Assembly (NCBI GenBank): GCA_018907035.1
Contig: JACCIC010000037.1
Coordinates: forward strand, 558,001 to 622,000
Source of the DNA: Sycobia sp. Sy_11
Taxonomy: Eukaryota > Arthropoda > Insecta > Hymenoptera > Epichrysomallidae
Direction of reading: 5' to 3'
Length of the DNA: 64,000 nt
Part shown: in pieces, positions 1 to 12,149 of the stretch
How the letters are laid out: the number at the start of each line of letters is the position of its first letter
Position numbering within the stretch: position 1 is the stretch's first letter
Position numbers and translations under genes: made by a program
Notes under the pieces: model-generated
What the model saw: only the letters and a program-made list of their open reading frames with translations
What the model was told of the DNA's origin: nothing
Database searches by the model: none

Positions 1-70
1 CTGGGAACCACGGAGTAAGAGTTCAAGCACAGCCCCACTCTCCCAGCGGCTTCGCCCGATTGGAATTCAA
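1..70 (+). CDS. possible 3' end of a coding exon, cut by the window edge
   Basis: The first 70 bases are richer in GC than what follows and end at a textbook 5' splice site: GTAAGT begins at 71. Two frames are open to the junction. Frame 3 reads GNHGVRVQ, then about seven residues, then GFARLEF, and leaves two bases over; frame 2 reads WEPRSKSSS and onward and leaves none. Immediately after the junction the sequence turns AT-rich with stops in all frames, as at an exon-intron border. I do not recognise the protein. If real, the gene runs on the plus strand and the following tens of kilobases are intron. A chance GTAAGT beside a short open stretch is the main alternative; only 70 bases are visible. 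Confidence 0.3.
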
Positions 71-76
71 GTAAGT

Positions 77-1617
77 CTCAACCTCTCCGAAGTTTGCGAA
101 GTCAAGATTTTTTGAGAGGCATGAACTAATTCATAAATATAAAAAAAATAGAATAATAAACATTGCATCAAAAAAGCGATAATATGCTTTAGCTGAGTTT
201 GAAGTTTCATTGAGAATGTATATGGAGCAGATTTTTACATGGATAATTATGAAATCTCAACTATTATGATTGCCTGCATTACACGAGATTAAAATATCAA
301 ATATATAGGGATTGATTAAAAATAAACAAAACTGGCATCTATATGAATTCCTGTGATTTAATTTTACGTAGTATCCAATAAATTTTTAACGTTGCGTCAG
401 TAATGCTTTATACAAAAACTGCAACTAAAACAGCTCATCATGACCGTACTTACAGTAGAAAAATCAGGATCAACGATTTCCGATGTTTTAAAGGCCGCTA
501 CAACACACTTTTACCATCAAAAAAATAAACAATTATAAAAGAAAGGATTTTTCGACTTATTTAAAAAGTTCCTTTTTTTATATATTTAAAGTCTAAAATT
601 TTGCTTCGCCATTCTAATTGAAAAATTCACAATTTGAAGATAATTTTTCGGCTATCGCAGTGAACAATACTTTCCGATATTAATGTTAAACGATAAAAAT
701 ATAGAAATGTACTACATTAAGCAAAATAGCGACGGAAAAGCCGTTTTTCTTTCTTTCAATATATGTTTTCCAAAAACAAGGATATTTCATAATTAGTCAA
801 TAATTAGGCTTATGAAAACTTTTTACGAGGACCGAAGGGAACAGGATTATTTCATTGTTCGTAAACCTTGTAATGTAATGTTGTAATCATAAAATCAACG
901 AAGATCATCTTCGTATAGATAACAAAAAAGTTCTAATAAGCATCAGTCGTGAAATACACCCATAGATTTCTGTATTTATTGTTAATAAATGGGCTACATT
1001 TATAGCTGTTAATGAGGAAGTGCTTACCGAAGTAACGTGTTTACAATCGAACCAACTGTAATCGACAATAATTAAAAAACTACACAAAAATATAGCTGTA
1101 TTAGTAAGCTTTTTGTTCAGCGTCCAGTTGGGGTGACTTTTTTTATTTCAATTTAGTCATAAAAAAAATTGCTTGACTAAATACAATGCGTCCAATTTCA
1201 TTAACCATTTTATAACCATTGCATAAGATAGAATACTTCCTATCTTCAGAAGAAGAAAGCGTAAGTTCCTTAGAATTTACAAGGTTCATTTTGGAGTTAA
1301 TTACAAATTTCATTCCATTCAATTACGAGCAAATCCACCATCCATATATGTCAGAGCCTATTCTTGAGATATCAAAATACGAACGTCAATAAATTAACTA
1401 GTATATGCATATAATTATTTGAGAAGCATTGCACCTCCTCTCTATTTTCCCGTGTATCCCATCATGAAAGTTTACATGAAAATATTTTTCTTGAATCCGC
1501 TAAATATAGATAGGATATACAAATACAACTGGTTTGAAATAACAACCTCCCTCGATCTATGTACAAAAGAGCAGTCGTATACAAGAAAGTTCCCTGCAGT
1601 CTAGTCAAAATCCATAT

Positions 1618-1620
<3 letters not shown>
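77..1620. other. AT-rich unique sequence, no gene seen
   Basis: Stops are dense in all frames, with scattered A and T runs. The only ORFs are about 60 codons and have unremarkable composition. Nothing here is repeat-like or conserved-looking by eye. Confidence 0.6.

Positions 1621-1669
<49 letters not shown>
1621..1669. repeat. (TA)n microsatellite
   Basis: Uninterrupted TA dinucleotides for 49 bp. Its translation gives the YIYIYI tracts seen in several overlapping ORFs, which are therefore not genes. Confidence 0.97.
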
Positions 1670-1673
<4 letters not shown>

Positions 1674-2178
1674 CTACGAGCCGCGAAATCCTTGTCCCCC
1701 CCCTGCTCCCCGCCGCCTCGGCCAATCCTCCCATATATACGATCCGTCCTCCTGCATCCGCGCGCACTCGAAGGAGGGAACATCGGAGCCCACAGACGGA
1801 GCAGACTCGTCGGTCGTACACATTGTCGCATTACTCAAGGAGTAACGTGCGAGGTAAAGGGACTATTTATCAACGGTATATATGTAGGCTCGTAAACAAA
1901 GGAGCGCACATTTCAAGGCCGCCCCTTGCTTCCAGCTACCTCACTCCTCGTTGGAAGCATACGTGCGCGAGCGCGCGCACACAAACACGCATATCCCAAA
2001 TATGATTGTTCAAGCGTATAGGTAATAGGGGAAGTTGCATTTTGTAAAGATGCAAATAGTTTTTGTCTATGTGTCGATGTTCATCGTTTACTCAACGAAC
2101 ACATACAAGATTTGTTTACGACTCCCCTAATTATTAACCATTCCTTAGAATGACAATTATACATTTAAGACATCCTGC

Positions 2179-2181
<3 letters not shown>

Positions 2182-2220
<39 letters not shown>
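2182..2220. repeat. (TA)n microsatellite
   Basis: About 39 bp of pure TA inside the CpG-rich island. Confidence 0.97.
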
Positions 2221-2223
<3 letters not shown>

Positions 2224-2323
2224 GAGATATTTCGCGAGGATTCGAGGAGAAAAAACGCGTCGTGGAAGGACCCGTGGTGCTACTCGTGACGAAACTCGCT
2301 GGTTGAAGGGCCAGGGCCAGTCG

Positions 2324-2331
2324 TATAAAAG
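2324..2331 (+). promoter_or_regulatory. TATA-box-like motif TATAAAAG
   Basis: TATAAAAG sits in a GC-rich context (GGGCCAGGGCCAG just upstream), unlike the TA repeats. A start site would be expected near 2352-2360, followed by the CpG-rich stretch with the CAG array. No obvious initiator is visible, so this is a candidate core promoter only. Confidence 0.25.
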
Positions 2332-2450
2332 CCAGGACTGTGCTTGTGTGGAGTACACGTACAGCTACAACCTCCCCTGCGCGAACTGCGAGGCGAACGG
2401 AAAGGCAAAAAAAAATCGAAGTTCGCAGACACGCGCCCTCCCTCCTGTCC

Positions 2451-2456
<6 letters not shown>

Positions 2457-2506
<50 letters not shown>
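2457..2506. repeat. (AT)n microsatellite
   Basis: Fifty bases of pure AT, followed by GCATATACAGGC. Confidence 0.97.
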
Positions 2507-2509
<3 letters not shown>

Positions 2510-2729
2510 TATACAGGCAGAGGCGCTGAACGAGGCGGTGGGTGCCTCACGCGCGTCCTCCTCTTTTTCGCGCGAAAGGGAGCCTCGACCTGAGCGCCAC
2601 TGCCCGCCGCCTCTCCCCTCCGGCACTTACGTATATATATATACATATAGTTATATTATAGGCATCACCGGCGCGCGGCTGCGCTCATGCACTGTTCTCG
2701 CGCGCGGCGATTCGACTCGACCCCGCGGC

Positions 2730-2762
2730 GCAGCAGCAGCAGCAGCAGCAGCAGCGGCGGCA
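2730..2762. repeat. (CAG)n trinucleotide repeat with CGG tail
   Basis: Eight or so CAG units, then CGGCGGCAG. Read on the plus strand it gives a poly-Ala/Ser/Gln tract depending on frame. It could lie in a coding or 5'-UTR exon, but flanking frames are not convincingly coding. Confidence 0.9.
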
Positions 2763-4615
2763 GCTCCGCGTTTGCTGCTACGATGTTCGACTCGTCGCGC
2801 GGCGGAGCTGCGCAGGGCGCTCAGTCGCCGATCGACGCTCGTGACGCGCGCACCGTGTGAGCGAGTGCGTGGCCGTGGCGGGATCTCCTCTATAGATATA
2901 TATTATTGTATATATTGGCGCGCGCGCGCCCGTATGTGTGTCCGGCTGCACGTGTGCTCCTATGCATGTGTCTAGGCGGCATGGGCACCTACCTCCAATA
3001 TACCTCTATGTTTATATATATACATATATAAATGAAATAGCGCGAGTTAGACGCGGATCGTATTAATACGTCGCGGGTGCTGCTGTTTTGTTGTGCATGT
3101 GTGTGTTTATGTGTGTGCGGGTCTGCGTATACATTTACGCACGAGACGCGCGTATTGCATCGAGAAAATAATACAACGCGTATCGCGCATATACAGAGCC
3201 GCCGGTAAACCTATGCGCGCGTGTATTATTGACCCTCTATATACGCCGTCGCCGTCGCGGGAGTTCGGGATCGCGAGCAGCGCGCGACATAGAGGGGGAG
3301 TGTGAGAAAGTAAGAGGAGGAGGGGGAGGAACGTCTCTCGGCGCGCGCGAGGGGAGCCCAGGAGGATATACGAAAGTGTCTGTGTGCAAGTGTGTGTATG
3401 TGAATGAGAAAGAGAGAGACGTGTGCGTAGCGAAGCTCTCTTTCTTCCTCCTGTACTTGCTCCAAGAAGTGTCTTCTCGTTGCTGGTGTTCACTTTTTGT
3501 TTCTGACCTTGGTTATCCCTCTCTTTCTTTTCTCTTTTTAGTTATGGTCCTCGTTTTTGTTGCCTCGATCCTTGGTTCGCGTTCTGTATAAATTATATAG
3601 TCCTGTGCAATCGATAAAGGTGCCAAAAAGGGAGAAAAGTAAAACGAGACGTGACAGAGAGTGAAAGCAGACGTACAGAGCGGCTGATATTTGCTTACAC
3701 ACAAATATGATATAAATATTGATACGCTCGGTTATCGTGCCCGATGCAGATGTGCCGGGTGATTTGTTGTGACATGTGTGTGGGCTGCCATATTGAATTA
3801 CAGCGTACCGCTACTATCGTCGGTCGGGGCATCAATCGCGGCCAGTGAGGCAGGGATCAGCAGGTATTACGTATACACATGCATGTGTACATTCTAATAT
3901 CGCTGCCTGGAGAGAAAAAGAGTCGCCGAGGATCGAGCGCTCGCGCGCCCGTACCCGCACGGGCTGCCGCTCCGAATCGCCGGACTGCCCAAGGTGAGAA
4001 AAGAAAGAAACACATCCGCACTCGCTCGCACATCCTCCTAATATATTACTGCCGGATATTGCACGTAAATAAGCGCGAGAGCTTTGTTTGTTGGCTGTCT
4101 AGTCGCACATCTGTGTATGCGTATGTTTGTGCGTGTGCGTGTCCAGCATGTGTTGACGGCGATAAAATATATAAGAAGAGATGGGTTCGACAGCACGTGC
4201 AGCTCGATCTCGCACAGCCCCGCGGCAGCTTCTTCCTCTTTTATATACTACCCTGTCGATGGGCGACTTAGAAACGCGGGAGGGGGGGGGGCTAGACTAT
4301 AATTACAGGGTATAAAAAATGCGCGCGGGTCCTCGCGTCGTCCTCCTGCGGAGAGGGGAGGCTGCGCTACAGCAGTCGGCCAGACCGCAACGTCGATTCT
4401 CGAAAAAGGAAAGCGCGCGGGATTCTATTTTTCCCGGTAGATATCTATGCCTTCTTTTCCATCACAGGCACACATACGCGCGCGCGAGTTCTAGTAAATC
4501 GATTCAAGGATGATGCGTGCGGGAGAAGGGGAGAGAAATATTATGTGTGTGAGGGTGAGCTTGTGCTTGTATGTGTATGTGTGTAGCAGCGGAGGAATGC
4601 GATGAAATGAGGGAG

Positions 4616-4621
<6 letters not shown>

Positions 4622-4668
<47 letters not shown>
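4622..4668. repeat. (GA)n microsatellite
   Basis: About 47 bp of pure GA; a potential GAGA-factor-type binding tract and a polypurine strand. Confidence 0.97.
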
Positions 4669-4672
<4 letters not shown>

Positions 4673-5550
4673 GTCAAGGGTGTCTGGGATGTAGATATTG
4701 ATGCGTTTTGTCGGCTCGTTAGTATTTTATGTTTTTTTGGAGCTGATGCTCCCTTTTTATTGTAATCCCTCGTTTTTGGCTCTGAATCCCATGGAATTGT
4801 TGGAAATGTTATTTTCTACAAGATGTTATGCTATTGCGCAGCCCGTTCGTAAAGATTTCTGAGCTCTCGCGTGAATCTAATTCTATTGATATTTTCATAT
4901 ATATTTTTAAAGCTCCGTCATTAAATGTTTAAAATCGTTCGAAAGATCGCTTCACTTCTACAATTAAAGGCAGCCAAACGAAACCGATCAACGGCACAAT
5001 TATAGCTACGCACGAATTCATGCACGTAAACAGATAAGCAAGATCATTTAGCGTTGAAAATAATCATAATATTGGGTGCGTCATTTGTAGGAAGGAAAAA
5101 AATCCTTACTACTTACTCATAATAAGTATAAATGTATAGCAAACAAAGGGGGAATTCGCATCCGTCAAAACAATCGCATATACATTGTAATCGCGGAAAA
5201 CCAAATCAATCATGCGTAGTGCGCAATTCGGTAGGTGCGATTATGCGTGTATTTATTAATATAATATGAAGAATTTGGACAATCGTCACGTACGCACAGC
5301 AATCGTATCATTCAATGTATATGTATACTGACCAAAAAAGTAAGTAGGAACGTGTATATATATACGTACACCATCGTATATAAACCGAGAAAAATCGATT
5401 TCATAAAAAGCGCTAACATTTTTCCATTAACTGAAACCGAGAACTTGAAACGCATTAAAACGTAGTTCTGACTTCTGTACATTCAGACTCTGACCTGGTC
5501 TAACGTTATATACGTACGCTGTATAAGTAATGAGCTTTATTTATTCCCTC
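4669..5550. other. mostly AT-rich unique sequence, nothing recognised
   Basis: No ORF of note, no repeat and no protein similarity seen by eye. Confidence 0.55.
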
Positions 5551-5579
5551 TGTGTGTGTGTGTATGTGTGCGCGCACGC

Positions 5580-5642
<63 letters not shown>
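5551..5642. repeat. composite (TG)n-(CG)n-(TA)n tract
   Basis: Ninety-two consecutive bases alternate perfectly between pyrimidine and purine: a TG block, a short CG/CA block, then about 31 TA units. Such alternation is prone to Z-DNA (TG/CG part) and cruciform (TA part) structures. Confidence 0.95.
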
Positions 5643-5645
<3 letters not shown>

Positions 5646-7017
5646 GAAATTAGCGAAAAATGCTCGAATTTTATATGTATACATAATAATAAGATCTGTG
5701 ATTTCACGCAATGGACTTTAAATGCGCGATTGAATACCAAGTAATCTTTCATTAGTTTAATGTTTATTAACTTTATTAACTTTTAAAGAATGAAAATGTG
5801 CGTAAATTAATTTCAAAATCTTTCAGCAGCCTACTAATTGTTATATTTGTTTATGTAAAGGGAAGAATCCAAAATATCGTTCATGACTGACGAATTTTTG
5901 TCCAAAAATACAATACGAATTTGCGTCATGTCGCGTATAATAAAAAGCTACAGCGAATATCAAACCGGAGTTTTTCCAATACCGTTCGAAAAGAACAGTT
6001 ACAAAATTCGTGGTATAATCATATTTGCAAATTTTTAAGGTTTGTCAGTGTCAGCTGTTCTTGTTTTCTTTTCTTTTCTGAAGAAAATTTTTTTTTTACT
6101 TTAAATCATTTCGATCGTGGAAAAAAATTTGTATTGCCTTGCTTCAGCAGACGTGTTTTCTATTAGAGACGTATATTTATCCAATTTTATTTATTCAAGG
6201 TACATATTTATATATTTATGTCGACAAATGCTCCGTCTCCTGCTCCGTACTTGAGATGGTGTTTTCAATAAGTTTTTACGCGCATTTCAAGGCAACGCTT
6301 TGTTCATTTTCATCATACCCTTAAACGATTACATGCTTAATTTAAAAAATGCATAAGGCGTCTTACATCAGCGCAATATTTCCTGATGTATAATTAGAAT
6401 TTCTCTCTCAGGTGAGATTTCATTTAACTATTTTTTTACCGCTACATAAAGTCTCTGAAAACTAACCGACAACGTTGAATCACTTAATGATTCACTCGTC
6501 ATTAAAAAACGTACACTGCGTTATAAGTATGAAAGAGCGAGCTTCCGTTTCGATAATTTCGCGCTATCGCCCCGATGCGCCGTGGCTCTCTACCGAGGGC
6601 TCTATTTTTTAATAAAGTCATGCCGTTATTGCTCGTTATCAATCTCGCTATATTATGCACTCGCACGTAATATACCATAATGGAGGAAAAGTTGCTCCAT
6701 TTAAATACCCGATGATGATGCTCGATGTGCCAATTTTCTTCCGTTACAGCACAGAACATTACCGTGTGATCTATCCCTTATACGATTGTTCCTGTTACAT
6801 TGACGGGTGATCCTGGTATTTATTACATATACTTCTCCAACGTGACATATACAAATACGTGCATGACTTTCTACAGCTAAAAGGTGGAGAGAGAAAGATT
6901 CTATTAATAGCTGTTTCTCGCTAGATTGTTCTTATGTTTATTGTTGGATAAAGAGAACAATGTTTAACGATTTCTGTAAACTATATTTGTATGCATAATA
7001 TGCATTACGTTAAAAAA

Positions 7018-7019
<2 letters not shown>
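5643..7019. other. unique sequence without a recognised gene
   Basis: Mostly AT-rich. The part at about 6500-6780 is more balanced in base content and holds an 85-codon minus-strand ORF, but this has no motif I recognise and no splice signals that frame it. It may be a conserved non-coding block. Confidence 0.5.

Positions 7020-7058
<39 letters not shown>
7020..7058. repeat. (TA)n microsatellite
   Basis: About 39 bp of TA in AT-rich sequence. Confidence 0.97.
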
Positions 7059-7061
<3 letters not shown>

Positions 7062-7335
7062 ATTCTAAAAATGTCAGTTATTTTTCGCTTGATTAAGACA
7101 TCGCGTTGTAAACATAGATTTTTCGTTTCCCTTGCTTATATCATCGATGTATTATGTGTTTACGTTTTCAGAATTTTGTCAAAGAAAAAAAAATATATTA
7201 AATTAAATTTAAAGGGCAAAAAAGGTCGTTAAGAAGAAAAACGCATTCTTAAAGAAAACCTCGAGTTGGCATAAAAAATGCATTGAATTTATCTGAATGC
7301 CCTCTAGTCTGAAAGCGCCTTAGTGCCGCAACAAA

Positions 7336-7372
7336 GTAAATAAATGAATAAATAAATAAATAAATAAATATG

Positions 7373-7403
<31 letters not shown>
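7336..7403. repeat. (AAAT)n followed by (TA)n
   Basis: Imperfect AAAT tetranucleotide repeats (one unit is AATG) pass into TATGTATGTG and then about 25 bp of TA. Confidence 0.95.
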
Positions 7404-8072
7404 GTACATTTAAAGTTGAAAATGTATAGAGAATTCAAGCGGCGCATATACTCATTTGTTTTTTTCCCTCTTACCTTATTCCTCCAGTCCTCCACCATCC
7501 GTTTTGTTGAGCAGTTACATCTCGGATTTCGTTGGGTCCCCTGCATTCTCTGATTCTATATAAATTTTTTCTCTTTACGGATTTTTAGAGTACCCTCGTG
7601 CAGCGCTCGCTTTTACCTGCTATTACACGAACTTAGAACTCATCCTTATGCTATTAATTCCTCTCTTCGTAGAGAAGGGAGACACTTGGGAACTCTGTGA
7701 ATAATCCTAATCTTTTAACGGTCTTCCCCCTCCCCCGCGACCATATAATTTTATCGGCCTGTTTTTACTTCACTCTAGAAATTTGTAGTCTTGACACTCT
7801 TATAATAGGACTTTAACTTTTACACCCGCAACTTTTATACTTCGACTAATCACCTCTCTACAAATATATCTTTTTAGTGGATTTTCTATAATTATTGCCA
7901 CGTTGTCGTCAAAAAGAGCGCCGCCTTAATGGATCATTTTATATTAAAATATATTTATGCATCACAAATCGTTAAAACGGAAATACGACAATTCTCAGTC
8001 GATTAACCCTTCCTCCTTTTTTACCCGTGGCCTATTTCTAAAACTAATCTAGGTTCTTAAAAAGTAATAAAG

Positions 8073-8073
<1 letters not shown>
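7404..8073. other. unique sequence with one weak exon-like stretch
   Basis: A 75-bp minus-strand stretch (7475-7549) is open and flanked by AG and GTAAGA (see findings). Otherwise AT-rich with no recognised feature. Confidence 0.45.
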
Positions 8074-8112
<39 letters not shown>

Positions 8113-8116
8113 AGAT

Positions 8117-8165
<49 letters not shown>
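8046..8165. repeat. two (TA)n arrays, the first inside a short palindrome
   Basis: TA runs at 8074-8109 and 8120-8165. The 9-mer AATCTAGGT at 8046-8054 faces its exact complement ACCTAGATT at 8109-8117, so the first array is the centre of an inverted repeat. Confidence 0.9.
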
Positions 8166-8169
<4 letters not shown>

Positions 8170-8738
8170 AAAGAAGAGTTTGAAAAATCACTACCTTACG
8201 TTCAGTAGCTTTAACGTATAAAATCCCGTTTATTCAATATAGACTTTTAAGCTATGCTAGATATTTTGCGTAGTAAATATAATAGCATACATGTATGACG
8301 CAATTTTTAATTATTAACTGAAAAATCATTATTATTTCAAGCCTTGAAATATTTTGTAAAATTGTTTCTGACTAAAGTGGTATAAGAATACATAACTAAA
8401 GAAATATTACTCAACAACGATAAAAAGTATCTTATTTAATTTTTCAATTTTAAATTAACCAGATATATAGTATATAATGTTTGAAGAAAATGCTTCCCCA
8501 AAATTATAATTTAACGGACGTTCTTGCATTATATCTCATTATTTCTACACCTTGTTGAACAATTACTGCAATACTCTAGTTTTTCAATTTATATTGGCCC
8601 CTTAATTTAGCTACATTATTCAGTATCGGAGCATACAACACTATCTCTATATCGTGGCTTTATTTATTTGCATATTCACTTTGCATATACAACTGACTCG
8701 CAAATACGAGAGAGGTGGTGGTAATACATATTGTCGTG
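8166..8738. other. AT-rich unique sequence, nothing seen
   Basis: No ORF, repeat or motif that I can support. Confidence 0.55.
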
Positions 8739-8762
8739 TATATATATATATATATATATATA
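8739..8762. repeat. short (TA)n microsatellite
   Basis: Twelve TA units following TCGTG. Confidence 0.95.
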
Positions 8763-9336
8763 TTTATAACAAAAACTTAATTACATATACGGACCATTGG
8801 TTTATCTGTGACCTTTCGTATAAAATTTACCAATTCCAATTGAATTAAATTTATGCTCCATTAAAAGAGCGCTTAAGAAGAGAATGCAAGGACTGCGCGG
8901 ATTTACCCGCACGCTATTTACAGAACACACATAACAAGACGCGCTCGCGCCCAAAAGCCTCGAAAAAACTCTTTTTATTTTTCTACACTTATTTTAGACC
9001 TTCGATTTTTTCTGTTCTTCTTCTTTGGAGAGAGAGGGGGAGGGAGGGAGAGAGAGAGAGAGGAATTGAGTTTGACATTGGTCTCTCGAGAATCTCTGCC
9101 GCCAAATCAGCCAAATCGTTACTTTCATCGACACATGCTAGTTGGTGCTTCTAAATATAGAAATAAAAGGCAGGAATCGCAGAGTAGAAGATAAGAGGAT
9201 GGTCAGAGCGCAAAAAGAGCCTTATTTGGTTGACTGGGCTACATGATGGAGGCCGGAACACTCAGGGCCAAGAAGGCAAGGCAGAGAAGCGTCCGGCGAG
9301 TCTGCACGAAGAGTAAAATGTTCGATTGCCTCCCGG

Positions 9337-9339
<3 letters not shown>
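8763..9339. other. unique sequence with a purine-rich patch
   Basis: A GA/G-rich patch lies at about 9028-9063. The rest is unremarkable. Confidence 0.5.

Positions 9340-9378
<39 letters not shown>
9340..9378. repeat. (CT)n microsatellite
   Basis: About 39 bp of CT; gives the SLSLSL tracts of the overlapping ORFs. Confidence 0.97.
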
Positions 9379-9382
<4 letters not shown>

Positions 9383-11199
9383 GATCTCATCATTTCGAAA
9401 TCCCATCCCACCCCCTCATCTTCGTCTTTGCGCCCATATTTAATCGCGGGACTCTCGCGTGTGGAGGTCTGCTCACTCTCACTGTACGTGTATATATATA
9501 TATATATTTACTATTATGTATAAACACTCGCCTGCGTGCATAACTGATGCGATCATTATGAACTATTATTATATATATTTGAAAGGCACGCAGGCGTATT
9601 TTATGGCATCGAGCTTGCCATGATGCTTCGCATGCAATCATGAGTTTAATGCCACCGATTAAACGAACTTTTCAAAGGAAAGCATTGACCCCTTACACGT
9701 AATTTTGCAACTCGTTTAGCAAATAAGGGGGGGGGGAGTAGGAAAAAGAAGGCACACAAGTAAAAGAAACAAAGCTGTTGAGAGCAGGATTAGAAATAGA
9801 AATTGAGATAAATTGTAAACTTATAGGTAGTTGTATTGGCTTAATTCGTTGCAATCTTATATTCTTCTAACAAAACCATAATAATGTTTTATGCTTTATA
9901 TATATATAGTTCAATGTAAGTCGTCCTTATTCAGGATAATATGTATTTTCTTTGCAGCTATAGTAATTATATCATAGTTTTAGGATCAATTCTCAAAATC
10001 CTAAGTATGTAAATAATATATCAATAAAAAATAATTCTTATATACGAGATCAATCAGTCGTACATTTATTTTATTAAAAAAATTTTACTATAATATTGTA
10101 CATTTGTATTGAGCGAATTATATTGAATCAACTTATACGAGAAGATGAAGCATTATAATAAGGTATGGTAAATGAAAAGATATCGCGAGAATAAAGGCAT
10201 ATCGATACCATTAACAGTTTCATGTCAATGTCTAAGGTGGACAAATATATTTGCGGGTCTTCCCTTGTGAATGAAAAAGTTAATGCAACGATTGTTGTAT
10301 TGAAGATCAATTAGGTGTTATATACTTTAAAGAAGATTAAGAAAAAAATTGGAAAATGAGATTTATAATATGCATTTGTTTTCATGATTTCCGGTCGTAT
10401 TTGGTCACAATAATTATATATATTTATTAACCACTGGAGAGAAAAAATCTCTTATAATTTATTATATATCCAACATGTTAATATCGTTACTATACGTAAA
10501 ATTATCTCTTCTTCCAGAATCCTTTGTATAAAAAATAAGGATTCTTCTATTTAATAAAAGCGTTAAAACTTTGTCAAAAGTTTTCTCAAAACTTCCTAAC
10601 GAAATGCCCTATTTTTTGCCAGATTTTGAACCAGCGGATAAAACTAAATCAATTTAAAAATAGTATTTTATTATCTTCTTTTCAGAAATATTTTTTAATC
10701 TATAGATCATTTCTGTTGTGTAAAATTGTATCATTGATCCGTCTATAAAGTTATAGGCATGCGACAAAACCTATAGACAAAGTTAGCGCATATAATACGT
10801 AAATTTTTTTTTTAATATTGATATTTCTACGCAGCAATGGAAAAAAAGGAGAAAAACGAGAAAAGAGCATCTGCATCTATATTTCCTCCGTTGCAATAAT
10901 GGTAAACATTGTCCTGCGAAAAGTTAGTGAAAGGAACAGGCTACGACAATGAGAACAAAATTTCGTGTATTCAAATACATATACATTTTTTGCAGTTTCT
11001 GCCTTTAAAAAAAATGTTTCTTTTGCGTAAAAAAGAAATATTTAAAAAGAATTCGTTGTAAAAACCACGAAACTATTTTTTTTCTCCCTCTCGAGAAAAC
11101 GCCTAAATAAAACGTCAACGTATATATAATCGCTATAAAGAACCATAAGACACCGGGGATGGGCGACTTTCGACCTTCTCCATAAACTCAAAAAGGTAT
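9379..11199. other. largely AT-rich unique sequence
   Basis: Contains a short TA run near 9491-9507, a G-run near 9727, and a perfect 9-bp inverted repeat (AGAATCCTT at 10516-10524 with AAGGATTCT at 10537-10545). No gene recognised. Confidence 0.5.
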
Positions 11200-11540
11200 T
11201 AGCTTTGCCAAAAGAAGATTTTCATCTTCTCCGCTTGCGCGGGCGCGAAGGGGCGGGCGAGGGAGAGGGGGCTCTGACATCAGTGCGCTCTACCGTCAAG
11301 TGAGCTTGTTTAACCGGGACAAACTCTCCCCCCTCCCCCTTTGGGAAACAGCTACCGCGCGAGTCCGCGCGCTCATATAACGCATATTATGTATCGTAGA
11401 ATGGGACCGTATAAGAAGAAGATGCGAGAGTGGCATAGAAGAAGGATGTATATATATATATATTATATAAGCTAGCGGAGAGGAAAAGCTTTCGCTTTAG
11501 CGCGCGGGTGAGAAGAAACTTTGCTCTTCCGAGATTGCCT
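11200..11540. promoter_or_regulatory. GC-rich promoter-like patch
   Basis: A GGGGCGGG GC-box-like motif lies near 11250, in CpG-rich sequence with C-rich runs around 11328-11340. A TATATAAG motif lies at about 11464-11471, at the end of a short TA run. No coding frame follows. A promoter role is inference from composition only. Confidence 0.2.
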
Positions 11541-11587
11541 GCCTTGATATATCTCTTGGTTTTAGCGTTTATTCAAAAGAGTCTCAC

Positions 11588-11592
<5 letters not shown>

Positions 11593-11627
<35 letters not shown>
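11593..11627. repeat. (CT)n microsatellite
   Basis: About 35 bp of CT. Confidence 0.97.
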
Positions 11628-11631
<4 letters not shown>

Positions 11632-11982
11632 ACTTTCCGGTTTAAAAGTTGTCTATATAATTGTGCAACCACAATTATAATGTTTCTGCAGAATAACCGC
11701 ATGTGGCTCGTGTTTTGATTTTTTTTCCGTCTTGTTTTTAACTCCCGATGAAAGAAGTACAAAGGTCGGGACCGGAAATTGCGTTCTAACTTTCTCGGAT
11801 GCTCGAACCCTGAACAAACAAACGAAAAATAGAGGAGCAGAGTGCGGGGGAGATGAAATGAATTAATTTATTATTGGTTAAGCAATGAAGAAATAAAAAT
11901 TGGATATACTTATATTATAAACGCTAAGCCGAGTTAAATGTTTAATAAAATATTTGCGTATCATTCTTTTAAAAATAATAAA

Positions 11983-11986
11983 AAGA

Positions 11987-12028
<42 letters not shown>
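11983..12028. repeat. (GA)n microsatellite
   Basis: About 46 bp of GA with one GG interruption near its start. Confidence 0.96.
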
Positions 12029-12031
<3 letters not shown>

Positions 12032-12149
12032 TCGTTTTGTCGTGGTTTTTATTTTATCGTACCTAAACAAAAATGCTCGGCTTATTAGCCAAGTGTATTG
12101 CGTTGTGGTATAGTTGGTTATTGTGTTAGCTGGTGGAACGAGAGCTTTT

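Larger units (their letters stand above)
1670..4621. other. CpG-rich island, promoter or 5'-UTR-like
   Basis: Composition changes sharply to GC- and CpG-rich, with many CGCG runs, and contains two TA arrays, a CAG array and a TATAAAAG motif. The ORFs here (such as those at 1559-2005 and 2340-2975) run through the microsatellites and are rich in R, A and S, which is what CpG-rich DNA gives in any frame; I see no recognisable domain. In hymenopteran genomes such islands often mark promoters and first exons (general knowledge); here that role is inference. Overlapping short ORFs on both strands argue against coding function. Confidence 0.4.

Noticed and set aside
2340..2975. 211-codon plus-strand ORF
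   Set aside because: It runs through a TA array and a CAG array, has overlapping ORFs in other frames, and shows no domain.
6502..6759. 85-codon minus-strand ORF
   Set aside because: Free of simple repeats but has no recognisable motif or splice signals.
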